64,000 nucleotides of DNA from Marsupella aquatica (taxonomy: Eukaryota > Marchantiophyta), in the NCBI GenBank assembly GCA_973895155.1, contig OZ316897.1, forward strand, positions 10,044,001-10,108,000. The letters are read 5' to 3'. The first letter of the stretch is position 1, and the number at the start of each line of letters is the position of its first letter. The translations under genes were made by a program, and so were the position numbers. Under the pieces are notes generated by a model, which searched no databases, was not told the origin of the DNA, and worked only from the letters and a program-made list of their open reading frames with translations. Positions 22,768-33,385 of the stretch are shown one piece after another.

Positions 22768-25700
22768 TCAGATTTCAATAACTCTCACCTTCTCTGCATC
22801 CACTGCGATTCCCTGTTGGGAAATTACATGTCCTAGAAGAATTCCCTCTTGCATCCCAATGAAACACTTATCTGGGTGTACACAAAGTTGAGCCTCTCTA
22901 AAAGTAAGTCTTAGCTTTGCAAGATGAGATTCGGCAGAGGAGAAAACACAAAAATCATCTATAAATATTTCTAGAAATCTATGAAGATACTCTTGGAATA
23001 TGATCATCATAATCCTTTGGAATGTTCCAGGAGCGTTACACAATCCAAACGGCATTACATTAAAAGCATAAGTACCCCAATCTGTTGTAAAAGTGGTTTT
23101 ATCCCTGTCTTCCTCTCTCACGGAAACTTGGTTGTATCCTGAATACCCATCAAGGAAACTGAATAGAGCATGACCGGCTACTGTGTCCAAAATGAGGTCA
23201 ATAAATGGTAGAGGGTAGTGATCTTTCCTGGTAACCGCATTGAGCTTGCGATAATCTTGACACACACGGATCTTGACCTTGCCATCAGGTCCAGACTTCT
23301 TGGGAACAATGACAATGGGGGATACCCATTCGCTGCTGAGTACTGGAAAAATAAATCCTGCTTCAGTTAGCTTATCTATCTCTTCTTTAACCATAATGGA
23401 GTACTTAGGGTTGAGTCGATACTGTCTTTGCCGGATTGGTACCGATCCTTCAAGAAGATCAATTCGGTGTTGTCCCAAATAAGGATGAATTCCCTTGATG
23501 TCCTTGTGGCTCCAGGCAAACATGTCTCGGTATTGCCTCAGCAGATCTATGTATTTTTCCCTCAAATCTCCTTGAATGTGTTTACTTATGTTAAGGAATT
23601 TACCAGGTTCTATTTCAATTTTCTGACAGGCTTTTGGATCCACAATCCCCTCCGTAAACCCCATAGGTTGAAATTCTTTACAGTTGTCAGCAGACTCATC
23701 AGTTGAACTTAGAATTTTACCAGTAGGTGCCTTACTTCCGTTGTTATTCTCATAAAAAAATTCAGAAGATTTTGAGTTTTGGAAGTCCTCCATTTCTCCT
23801 TTTTGAGTCGGATCCGGGTCCTTTAATTGTCAATCCGGACTTTTGTCCGGATTCCGGGTCTCATAGAATCCGGGTCCGGGTTGAGTCTCCCTTGTTAAAT
23901 GGTGCAAGTTTGGGTGGTCAAGGGAACTAGCTCTGTTGGCTTCATTTAATGTTGGTGCTTCAAACTCAAAAATATCTAAAAATCTTACATCCTCTTCCCT
24001 TAGTTGCACTTTGGACTTCTTGCTCCTGGAAGGTGTTTCTTCCCCATCGGAAGATGTGATGGTGGACTCAGAGGTATATCCCTCATCTTCTTATGTTTCT
24101 CCTTGGTGGGGTTCGTCTTCCCAACTTAGGATAACTCGAGGCGAACCAAATGAAAATTGCTTAGCATGCCAATTAACTTTAACTTGGGCCATGTACAGCC
24201 ATGGTCGTCCAAGAAGAATTGGGAAGGAAGAAGGAGTGCTAGGTTGAATGATGATATAATCTAATTTGAAATTGTGCCCTCCAATTATAGTATCCACCTT
24301 TTTTATGGCTCCAGCGGGTATCACTCTGGTCTGGTCGGCCATTCTCAAAATTTTCGGAGTAGGATCAAACTTAAGGAATCCCAACTCTGTTGCAGTAGCC
24401 TCTGTCATGATATTTACACTAGAGCCACCATCAACGGGTACCTTGGTGATCACACAACCTGCAATTTGAACTTCAATTTTTGGGGGTCCATAGTCCTTTG
24501 ATTCAATTTGCATACACTGGTGAACACTGGGCAATTTGAAGGATCTTCGCCTAGAAGAAACTAGAGTCTTCATTTGTTTCCGAAAATTTGGATTGGAGCG
24601 CAATAACTCCCCAAAGGTAATGTTGGCTTTTAAACCACTAACATCCTCAACAATATTGTAAGGAGAATGAAGGCCATCAATTCTTAGTCGAACAGGATCT
24701 ACTTCAAATTGAACTTTCTTAGGAGGGATGTTGTCACCAGGGCTTTGCTTCTTTCCTACAATAGGACCTTTTGCTACTGGTGCTGATTCTGCCATTAATT
24801 CTTCTTGGAGTATCTCCTTTACTTCCTTTGAAATGTCTGGCAGAAAATACTTAGGGTCATAACGGTCATATGCCGCATCATCCTTGTCCTCCGCCAGAGC
24901 TACCGATCCTTTAGGTTTGTCTTGCTTCTTTTCAGATTTCTTTCGAGGTTCCTTTTGTAATTCCTCCTTTTCTTGTGTCTTTTTGGACCTGGTGGTTGCA
25001 AAAACATTCAGGATCCTGTCTCTATTGCGAATTCTTAGATTTGGCTGTCCTTTTTCTTCCTCCTTTATTAAATGTTCACAATCACGGTCATAGGTAATAC
25101 CCGCCAATGGTTGTAACCGTATGGGATCCTACCATTTCTTCACTTCTGGAAGCTGGTCGGGAGTCACTTCTTCACTCTGATCTACAAGCCGACATTGTTC
25201 AAAATGGGGGTCCGCATCTTCTTCTAGGTAAACCAGCCTGACGGCTGAGTCTGTTTTTATTGGTGCAGCAGGCGGGTCCTTCACATATCGTACCATCATC
25301 TTGGCCTTGGGTGGTTGGGGACATTCCAATGGAAGATGCCCTTCTTGTCCACAATTACCACACATCGGTGAATACCCCGTATCCCTCTTTGGCCATGGGC
25401 ATGAAGGGGAATAGTGATCCTTTGATCCACAATTCCAACACTCACCCCTATTCATTTGATTTCGTGGGGGATATCCTCCTGGTGGTGCCATAGGAGGTTT
25501 ATATACTGGCCTATTGAAATTGGAGATTTGTCATGGCGGTGGAAAGTATTGAACAGGAGGGGGAGCTGATGGTCCGGTCTGGATTTGATACGCCACTTCA
25601 GGGAACACAGTCTGGTAAGAAGGGTCCTCATAATTCCCTTCTACCATTCCTTCATCATTGAAGACATAATTGACTCGGGAGGCCGTGGGACACTCATGGG

Positions 25701-26220
25701 GATAATGCCCCATCTTTCTACAAAGGGAACACCAAACATTGTGTCTTAAAACTGGTGGTGTTTTCCTTGGACCTTTTATAGAAGCTAAATTCACAGACAG
25801 ACTTTTCATTTCCTTAGTGAGTGAGGACAACATTCCTTTCATTTTTTCCACCTCCTTCTTTGCTTTATTGGTTGTGTCCACCTTCTTAGGTTTTATGTCC
25901 TTATCCGAGTCCGAGTCCGAAGATGAGTCATCTGAGTCGCTACTGGAGGTGCTAGAAGAGTCGTCACTATTGGAATCCGAAGAGGAAGTCTCAGACGAAG
26001 AGGATTCGTCTTTCCTCTTACTTTTCTTCTTTCCCTTCTTCTTCCCTTTCTTCTGTTTCGCTTTTTCCCGTCTCAGCTCCTTTACCAACTGTTTCCTCTA
26101 GCTCATTTCTGAATCAACATAAGATTGGGCCTTGGAATAGGCTTCATCTAATGTAGCAGGTTCTGATCTCCGCACAAAACGATTCATCTTTGGATACAAT
26201 CCTTGGATAAACCTACCACT
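22768..26220 (-). pseudogene. E1 gag-protease-reverse transcriptase, one frame with stops
   Basis: One reading frame runs from truncated gag to the thumb of reverse transcriptase, broken by point stops at about 26098, 25531, 25129, 24091 and 23832-23830 and closed at about 22768 by a one-base frameshift. Gag: LDEAYSKAQSYVD (end of the capsid-like domain), a Lys-rich and Ser/Asp-rich low-complexity stretch, then three CX2CX4HX4C knuckles: CSLCRKMGHYPHEC, CWNCGSKDHYSPSC and CGNCGQEGHLPLEC. Protease: VPVDGGSSVNIM and ILLGRPWLY; the catalytic triplet reads DGG rather than the usual DSG/DTG. Reverse transcriptase: QYRLNPKY, CQDYRKLNAVTRKDHYPLP, VMPFGLCNAP, catalytic FIDDF. Decayed but recent enough that nearly all motifs remain. 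Confidence 0.9.
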
Positions 26221-26985
26221 TAGAAGAAGGAGCGAGCTCGGAAGCTAGGCAAAAGATCCCCTCTAGACAATAAGAAAAAAGAGAAGGAAAAGAATAAAGC
26301 TAAAAATCATAAATCCTTACCATTTGCTCTTGATTCCAACTTGCAAGATGCTAGAGGTTGGGTGACACCAGGACGGAAGCTGATTCAAGAACATATTAAG
26401 AAGAAATCTCGGAGTTCCCCTCTGAAGGTGCCAGTTGACGTTGAGACTACATCCCGCAAAGCTCCCCTTGACAAGGTACCTGATTCATCTGGTGACTTGC
26501 CAATGGGGAATACAGGTTCTACTAACTACATTTAGACTGCATGTTGAGCTCAAGATGGTAGGCTGCTTAAACAAGGGTATACACATTGATGAGTACGAGC
26601 CATGTGAAATGACGCTTTTCAATTTTGCTTCTTGGAACATCTGTGGTCTATGTGACCTAGACCGGAAAAATGTTGTCATGAAATGGGCCTCTTCCTTGAG
26701 ATTGTTGTTGGATGCCCTCGCCTTACAAGAAGTCAAGGCTGATAGTTTTTGGTTAAATCTGGCCTTACGTATGATCTTGCCTCAATATCAACATTTCTAT
26801 TGTGACCCTGAGGAAGGCAGAGGGGGGTACAACCATTCTTCTTAACCCCTCTTAAAAAGTGTTGGCATCTGGTCAACTGGACCATGGTCCTGCTATTTGG
26901 GTCCAACTAGAGCATCTAGAGGAGAATTTTGGGCTGATAAGTGTATACGTACGCGCCTAATTCTGATGGTGAGAGACACTTGTAG
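26221..26985 (+). mobile_element. L1-like LINE fragment (end of ORF1, start of ORF2 endonuclease)
   Basis: The first part (26300-26535) is basic and contains DARGWVTPGRKLIQEHIKKK, like the C-terminal tail of plant L1 ORF1 proteins. After a short gap the frame from about 26606 reads FNFASWNICGL, ALALQEVKA and FYCDPEEGRGG, the opening motifs of the AP-like endonuclease (SWNxxGL and the metal-binding QE). Traces continue (LEENFGLISVY, and PNSDGER in a shifted frame) to about 26985. No reverse transcriptase follows, so it is a fragment. Its left edge is the point where E1 gag stops. Confidence 0.75.
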
Positions 26986-28146
26986 AGTAGGGTTTAGGGA
27001 AAGATTAACTCTTTTCCTCTTAAACAACCAAAGTTCATTCCCGTTAAGAGCTTGTGAGACCTAAAAGATTGTTCTAACACACTTTGAGATAGTTAAGCTA
27101 GTTAATATCAGATTTCAAGCCTTTACCGACATGCTTAGGTCACTCTGGTGGAAGGAATTTTTAATACATCCTCAAGTATTGTGACATTTGTATCGTCAAC
27201 AGTGCAATAATCAATTCTTAAAATATAACAAAACAACCAAAAGCCGGAGGCGTAAAGATAGGATTAGGTGAGCCTTAATTGTCTCTTCTTCTCTTGCCAC
27301 TTAGCAATCTATGACTAAGTTAGGCATGATTAAGAGTCAACAAAGAGTTTGACTAAATTAGGCTGATGCCTAAAGCTAATCTTCAAAGCCAACCATCTAA
27401 GAATTTGTAAAAGATATATGGAAATAAGCCCGTTGTCATCGGGATGGAAAATAAAGGAAGGGAAAGGAGAACCTTATTTTGGGTTGGAAGTATTTGGAAA
27501 TGGATTGTGGTTGGGAGAGATTTTTTATGAAGAAAGAAAACTGTAATAAGACAAAAGAAGGATAGGGGAAGTAGTTTTTTTTCAAAGGCTTAAAAGACTA
27601 TAAAGATAAATTATTGTAGTAGTGACACATGGCGAGTTGAAGGATTCAAAAATTTCATAAGGACAAGACAGTTGTTTGTTGGAAAGGAGAGACGTTAGAG
27701 GGAACTTTGGGAACAAGTCAAAAGTGGAAAGAGGCGCGCGCTACATGGTTCGGGGAGAGAGGGAGAAAAAACAGTCGATGGTGATTATGGCTGATGGACT
27801 TTTCGAGTGAAGCAACGAGAGAAGAGAGATGTTGAGGTCGAAAGGGGAATTCTAGTGGCATCGTGGTTGTTGAAAGAAATTGTGAGGAGCTTGATTGCAA
27901 AAGGCTATGGTGGAAAAGGATTTCAGAGGAGTGCTTAAAGAGGCGTTTGGATATGGAAAAGAGAATTTGAAGCGAAAACAATCGGGAGTTCCAAGGGAAG
28001 AGGCGCATCGTGTATGCTTTGAGTTGAAGGAAGGCAAAGGTTAGAGTGAAGTTTGCAAGGAGAAGATGAAGGAGAGTGGGGCGCACCAGGGTGGATATGG
28101 AGGGATTTTGTTCTCGAAGGAGAGGGGCAAAAGGGGAAAAAGATAC
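26986..28146. other. No gene; degenerate repeat DNA
   Basis: No coding support. Around 27045-27210 the motifs GAGACCTAAAAGATT and CAGTGCAATAATC recall 17280-17430 on the far side of E1 (AAGACCTAATTAACAC, CAGTGCAATAATAAAG). This may be distantly related LTR sequence, but the match is too patchy to call. From about 27450 the plus strand becomes purine-rich. Confidence 0.35.
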
Positions 28147-28390
28147 CTGGGGGGGTCACTATATGAAGGGTCATACATCACGTGCGACGGTTTGGGTCAT
28201 TTATGACCCCCCTAAGTCACTTTCTAGAAAGTTGTACAGCACCAATCATGTGATGACACGTATGCATTTTGGAATTAAACAACCCTATATTTCCATAGAA
28301 GGCTTAATAAGTCTTCCGCCAAAACCATTTAAATGGCCCTATACTTTGTCGCACATGATATGCCACTTCCATGGAAGTGACCCCCCCAAG
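28147..28390. mobile_element. MITE copy 1 (terminal inverted repeats, 244 bp)
   Basis: Left end CTGGGGGGGTCACTATATG and right end, read on the other strand, CTTGGGGGGGTCACTTCC. Inner parts of the inverted repeat also pair (CATCACGTGCGACGGTTT against ATCATGTGCGACAAAGT). No transposase frame. It shares both ends with 47923-48196 and with 42025-42159. The target duplication is not resolved here (flanks AAAGATAC and AAAAGAGA). Confidence 0.75.
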
Positions 28391-30839
28391 AAAAGAGAAA
28401 GGTAATGATGGTTTCAGGTGGCTAGCAAATGCATTGTTAGAGTTTAAAGGAGAAGAAAGCTAAAGTTGCGGGATTGATGTCTGTGTGGGCATGGAGAATT
28501 AGATGAAGTGGCTACAAAGAACAAATTGGAGCGCAGTGGTAGTGGGAGTGAAATTCAGACAGAATGGATGGAGAGAACCCGGTGCTAAATGGTGAATTAA
28601 AAAGGCAGATGGTGAAATTCAGGAGGAAGTTAGTGGCTGGAACACTTAGGAAGAGTTTGGGAGAAAAGAACAAAAGGCGATGACAACTTGAGATGACTTT
28701 ACGTTGGACTCAGAATTAAGAAACTATAGAGTAAAAAAAATGGTATGGAGAAAGAAATTTTCTTGGCTTCAAGAGATCTGTAAGGAAGTTCAAAAATAAG
28801 AAAACAGAGAGGTCAAATCATCAATGAGCGAAATGCAAAGTGATGTTATTTTTGTGGAAGAAAACAAAAGTTTGATGGGAGACAATGGAAGATTTTTGGA
28901 TGCAGGAAAGATAAATGACGATGGAGGAGTTTGAGTACTAAAGAGTGGAAGGTGATAGAGCTTTGAAGCTCTTTGACCGATAAGAAGAAAGCAAATCGAG
29001 AGCTAAGAAACAAAAGTTAAGGCATTGATTGGAAACAACAGAGATCGGGGATGCTGAAAATTTAATTTAGTGAAAGAGGTGTTCAAAACTCGTGGAAGTG
29101 TGTGTGTGTGGAGGAACGAAAGGAAGTCGGGCGATTGAGAAGCAGAGAAAGTTTATTGACAATTGAAAGCCATTGAAGGAATGGAGGTTAAAAGTGCCAT
29201 AAGAGTTTTATTTTACTAGACCGGACATTGGAATCCTACAAAGAGGAGAAATGAGCCATTTATGAAGTTAATAAAAAAATTACAGCTAGAGATATGGATC
29301 ACCCAAACCACTTTAGATTTGATGTTCTGGAGCATTAGTAGTGAATTTGAAATAAAAAAATTATTTTCTTTTGATGAATGGAACCCGGTGATTGGGTCAA
29401 CTTTTAGATTAGGAACTGTCCGCTGCCATGGGATTTGAAGATTCTGGTCGGAGATTTTTTTTGCTATGGGATTGGAAAATCAAAAAGAGGGGAAAAGGAG
29501 GACCAGAAGAAGAGGCTCAAGAAGAGGAAAGGAAAAACAAAGATATGAGGGAAGCATGTCGATGGATGAAACTTTGTAGCGAGTGTCAAGGCATGACTAA
29601 CCTGACGGCTGAGCTGGACTTGAGCTTAAGAAACCTGAGTTGAGGAAATGGAAACCTAGAGTTAGAGAAGACTTCTCAAGAAAACTTATGTAACTTTTAC
29701 CCCCCCTCCCCCCCCAAAAAGAAAAACAAAAAAAACTTACTGAAATAAAGTGAAAGTGATTTAAATTCTTTGAGTTGATTACAAAACCGTGATTTCTCTA
29801 AAAAAACAATTTTAAGTGAAAGCAAAAGAAGTAAAAGGAGTGAGTTGAATTAAAAGGATGAGTTAAATTAGGATTAAGTATGACATTAAAATGAAAGTTG
29901 ATTACAAATTAAGAAATACTAAGTTAGATTTAGGTTAAGAGAAAGGACCATTCCTTGAACCTTGATTGAAACAAAAGATGAGAACCTTTGTTAAATGATT
30001 GAATGTGAAAAATGAAAATTAAGTGAATATTAATATGTGGTTTGGATATAGATATAAATATAGGAAACGGGAAGTGATATAGAAGGTCCTTAGAACATTT
30101 ATAGAAATCCTTTTCTACACCGAAATAAACGGTTTCCCGAACACCGTATTAATTTTATGGTCAAGTCATAATAAGGTGATATTCATCACTCCGAATATAT
30201 TTTCTCTCCTAATCAACTCTCCAGATTGCTCTTCTGGATCTATGGAAATTGTTCTCTTCTGGCGCATCTTCCAAAAATACTTGATAAGTATTCCAAACAC
30301 TCAAGTCAATTCAGATCTTTGCATTATCTCAAGCATGCATTTCCAATCAACCTGAATATCGGCATGGCATTGCTAGTCACATCAAATAGATTTCAGCAAG
30401 TATGGTCATGCACTAAATTCCAAACACAAGTCATAGATTACCAAAGATAAATATGAATCTATTACTTCTTTAATTAAGTCTTCAAAGAAGGAGACTTTCA
30501 AAAGTGCAATGTAAGTCTGAGTGATATGGTGGAAACTTTCCCTCTTATACTTGGGGACAAGTCTCCTCTAAACAAAAGTTGAATAGGTATGCCTCTTCAT
30601 TTCCTAAACTAAGTGTAAAAGTTAAAAGTAATGTTAAAGTCTGAAACTAGACTATGAGATAAAGTGCTCAACAAAAATTCAAAGCCTATTCTTTCTATAT
30701 ACTAAGTTCTATAACGCCTTAAACACAAAACCGGAAAAGAAACCGAATGAAAAACCGGATGGGAAACTAGTTCAAATCCCGGATGGAATAACTCTTTACT
30801 TATCAGGACTTGAAGTGTTAGGTTTCACCAATGTGGGGT
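28391..30839. other. Purine-skewed non-coding stretch between E1/LINE and E2
   Basis: From about 27450 to 29690 the plus strand is rich in G and A with few pyrimidines, ending at a C-rich then A-rich run near 29700-29735. No protein family is recognisable in any frame. The rest (29740-30840) is AT-rich. It could be LTR or leader sequence of a gypsy element on the minus strand; a weak purine run downstream of the E2 third ORF (minus strand, about 30573-30562) marks a possible polypurine tract. Confidence 0.4.
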
Positions 30840-32755
30840 CTATTGCTGGGTCAATGGAGTTGAGAGAGTTTGGCATGGAAGTGACACCTCCAAAGGTAGT
30901 AGTAAATGGTGAGGTTGGAATGGGAGGAAAGTTGGGTGTGATTGTGGTAGTTCAAGTGATGTCAGGATCAGATAGTCAGCCCATCCTTCTGTTGGTGTTA
31001 CTTGGGGAGATGGTAGTGTGACCCTCTCTTCGAATTGGGTATGCTCCTCATCAGAAAGGTCCCAGTATTTCTTTAGATCAGAAAGGACAAGCTTGAGGGC
31101 ATAGAGGCTCTCATCCACCTTGTCACCATAATCATGTGCAATCTAGATGACCAAGGGCATGAGAAGGGGATTGGGTACATCAATGAAGTACTTCCTAAAT
31201 AGTTGGGTCTGGACTAGATCCTCTCCTTTGCCCTCCACTAGGCGTTCCACGTGGTCCATAGCTTTGGAAATGTTGTCAAAAAGTAGTTGCTCAACTGTGA
31301 TTTTCTCCTTTGCCTTCTATACCAACTGTTCAAGTTGGTAGTTCTTCTTTCTCTCTTCCTCCAATGATTTCTCCAGCTGCTCAATCTTGGCCTTATTGTC
31401 ATTCCCTTTCATCAGGTCTTCCACCTTCCCTAGAAGGTCAGCAAGAGCTACACCAGTCACCGGGGATAGTTTCGAGAGCATTGGTTCCATGATCCCCATC
31501 TTGGTCTTGATGGCTGAGATATCTTTGAAGGTGTAAGGTAGAATGGGAAAGACCGGCTGAAGAAGTAGTAGCTCCACTCACTAGGTAAGAAACCGGGTCA
31601 AAAACTGGTTCAGAAGCTGGATCAAAATCCGGTTCAGATTTGTCAAGCTTCCTCTTCCTGGTTGGTCCTACAAAGTCAACCTCTTTTGGCTCTGCATCAT
31701 CCTCAGATTCTGGTAAGTTCTGAACTTCTGGATCCAAGACTCCATATTTCACATAGCTGCTCTTGGTGCCAAGTGCACTCTTATCATGTTTGAACAAGGC
31801 TTGGTCATGAGAATAGAGATGTACCAAGTAACAAGTGAGGGGAGTGGGGGCTTTGTTCGATAGGGCTGAAACCTGCTTCTCCAGAATGCTTGAAAAGATA
31901 GTGGTCCATGATACTTCTCTGGTTTTAAAGAAAGAAGCAATGATAGTGCTTCCTACTTTAAGAATCACCCTCTTTGGTTTCTCTGGATAGATGAGGGGGA
32001 CTAGGAAGGCCATCACGTTCCTCAGATCTTTGTGGGTGTACTGGTTAATAATCCTTCTTTGGCATCCACGTATGCACTTTGCCACCAAAGTATTTCACTA
32101 TCAGATTCTCCCCTCTGGGACAGAAACCACTCCCCTTCACTGGAAGCTGTAGAGCTTCTCCAACGAATGCCTTAGTCCAGGCTTTTGGTCTAGCTCCAAT
32201 AGTCTTATGGAATTCTGAGGGGGGAACTCTTGTCATCACTTCTCTCACCATGTCTTCACTCAAAAAGCCCCAAGTAAGGTCCATCAAGGAAGCACATCCC
32301 ATCGGTGTTAGATCCTTCATGAGTTGTTCCTTCTCAGCTGCATTAGTAGGAATGAGAGGTCTCAAGGGTTTCATGGTGATCTTTCTCTTCTAACATCGCA
32401 CTTCAAGCTTCACTGGAATCCCACTTTGAGTCTTGGAAGAAGGACTACTCTTAGTACTCCTCATATTGTCTAATAGTTGATAATAGTAACAGGTTTGAAC
32501 TGGTGAGGGAGGAAAGTAGAAGCTAGAAATGCAGAAAGCCTCTATAATTAATCCCTCGGGTATGTCGGCCAACCTTCTCCTCCTCAGCAACTTCTTAGCA
32601 AAAATCAAATTCTCTCGGGCGAGATATAGCAAAAATTGGTTTGCCACCGGCTCAGAACCCGAAAGTACAACTATCAAATTAAAACAAAGGGCCTCAGTGC
32701 GAGTCTTCACATCCCCAACCTTCCCTCCATGCGTAGGAGTAGGCTGCCACCTCAC
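30840..32755 (-). pseudogene. E2 third ORF, broken homologue of the E1 third ORF
   Basis: Pieces in sense order: 32755-32390 (N-terminal part, unlike E1), 32374-32045 (MGCASLMDLTWGFLSEDMV), 32088-31438 (FLVPLIYPEKPKRVILKVGS, NKAPTPLTCYLVHLYS), 31577-31317 (coiled coil, KIEQLEKSLEEERKKNYQLE) and 31118-30840 (acidic then Pro/Leu-rich tail). The block order and coiled-coil position match the E1 ORF. Frameshifts lie near 32380, 32060, 31570 and 31140. A different N-terminal segment suggests either a different start or replacement. Confidence 0.75.
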
Positions 32756-33385
32756 ACGAGTCTGTCCAGACTCTCTTATACCATGCTCTCACGGAAACTA
32801 GAATGGTCCTATAATCCGGACCCAAGATCCTCAACCGGAAGGGAAGAGCCTCCTTACACTACTGCTTCAATAAGCCTATTCGCTTGGGAACTCAAAACTT
32901 ACTGAGTTCAGCTTTTGAGAGGTGTGAGGAAAGCAAAACTGGTTCGGCCTTAAGATGGATTCCGACTCATGTTCGCGAGTCCAATGCTTATGGTTTTTCT
33001 CCAGTGCAAAGATCGTGGCCTTGCCTTCAAGAACCTGATATTAGATTTTCTTAGTATCTTCCGGAGGCAATTTTACGGCTTCTGGTTTGTGACCCGGTTT
33101 CCTCCTTCTTACCAATAAATAAATATTTCTGGTTGAGCCTCTTTTCTTTCTCTTAGTCTCTTAAATGGTCTTTAGACTTTCAATAATGGTTTCCTTAGCA
33201 TTTAAGGTCCTTCTTTCTTTCTTCAAAGGCAATTTTTTTAAAAAAAATCACTTTCTTTATTCCTTTCTTCTTAACCATATTATCACATAACCCCTCATCA
33301 AACGGTGCCGCACCCTCGCAAACCGGCTGAATAATGAAGATGATATTTCTTTACTCGAGATCCATTGACTCTGGTAGGTAGTTCC
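32756..33385 (-). other. E2 spacer between integrase and third ORF
   Basis: Non-coding. It carries the same conserved block as E1 (32814-32934) and the same sequence just after integrase (sense GTTTGCGAGGGTGCGGCACC, then a weaker G-rich run GATGAGGGG before TTATGTGAT). Confidence 0.6.

Larger units (their letters stand above)
18196..26220 (-). mobile_element. Ty3/gypsy LTR retrotransposon E1, 5'-truncated
   Basis: Order in the sense direction: gag with three zinc knuckles, aspartic protease, reverse transcriptase, RNase H, integrase without an evident chromodomain, a spacer of about 770 bp, then a third ORF of 628 codons. Gag starts abruptly at 26220, where an L1-like LINE fragment of opposite strand begins, so the 5' LTR, primer-binding site and N-terminal gag are gone. 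Protein wording (DGGSSVNI, LLGRPWL, FIDDF, SAHKTDWDQKLHSALWAYRT) resembles the non-chromoviral Tat/Athila group of plants. The lineage assignment is by eye. Confidence 0.9.

Noticed and set aside
27718-28086. 122-codon minus-strand frame
   Set aside because: Ser/His/Pro/Leu-rich translation of the pyrimidine-rich strand; compositional artefact.
26986-28146. 5' LTR of E1 paired with 17250-18000
   Set aside because: Only scattered short matches (CAGTGCAATAAT); no collinear direct repeat with TG...CA ends or target duplication.
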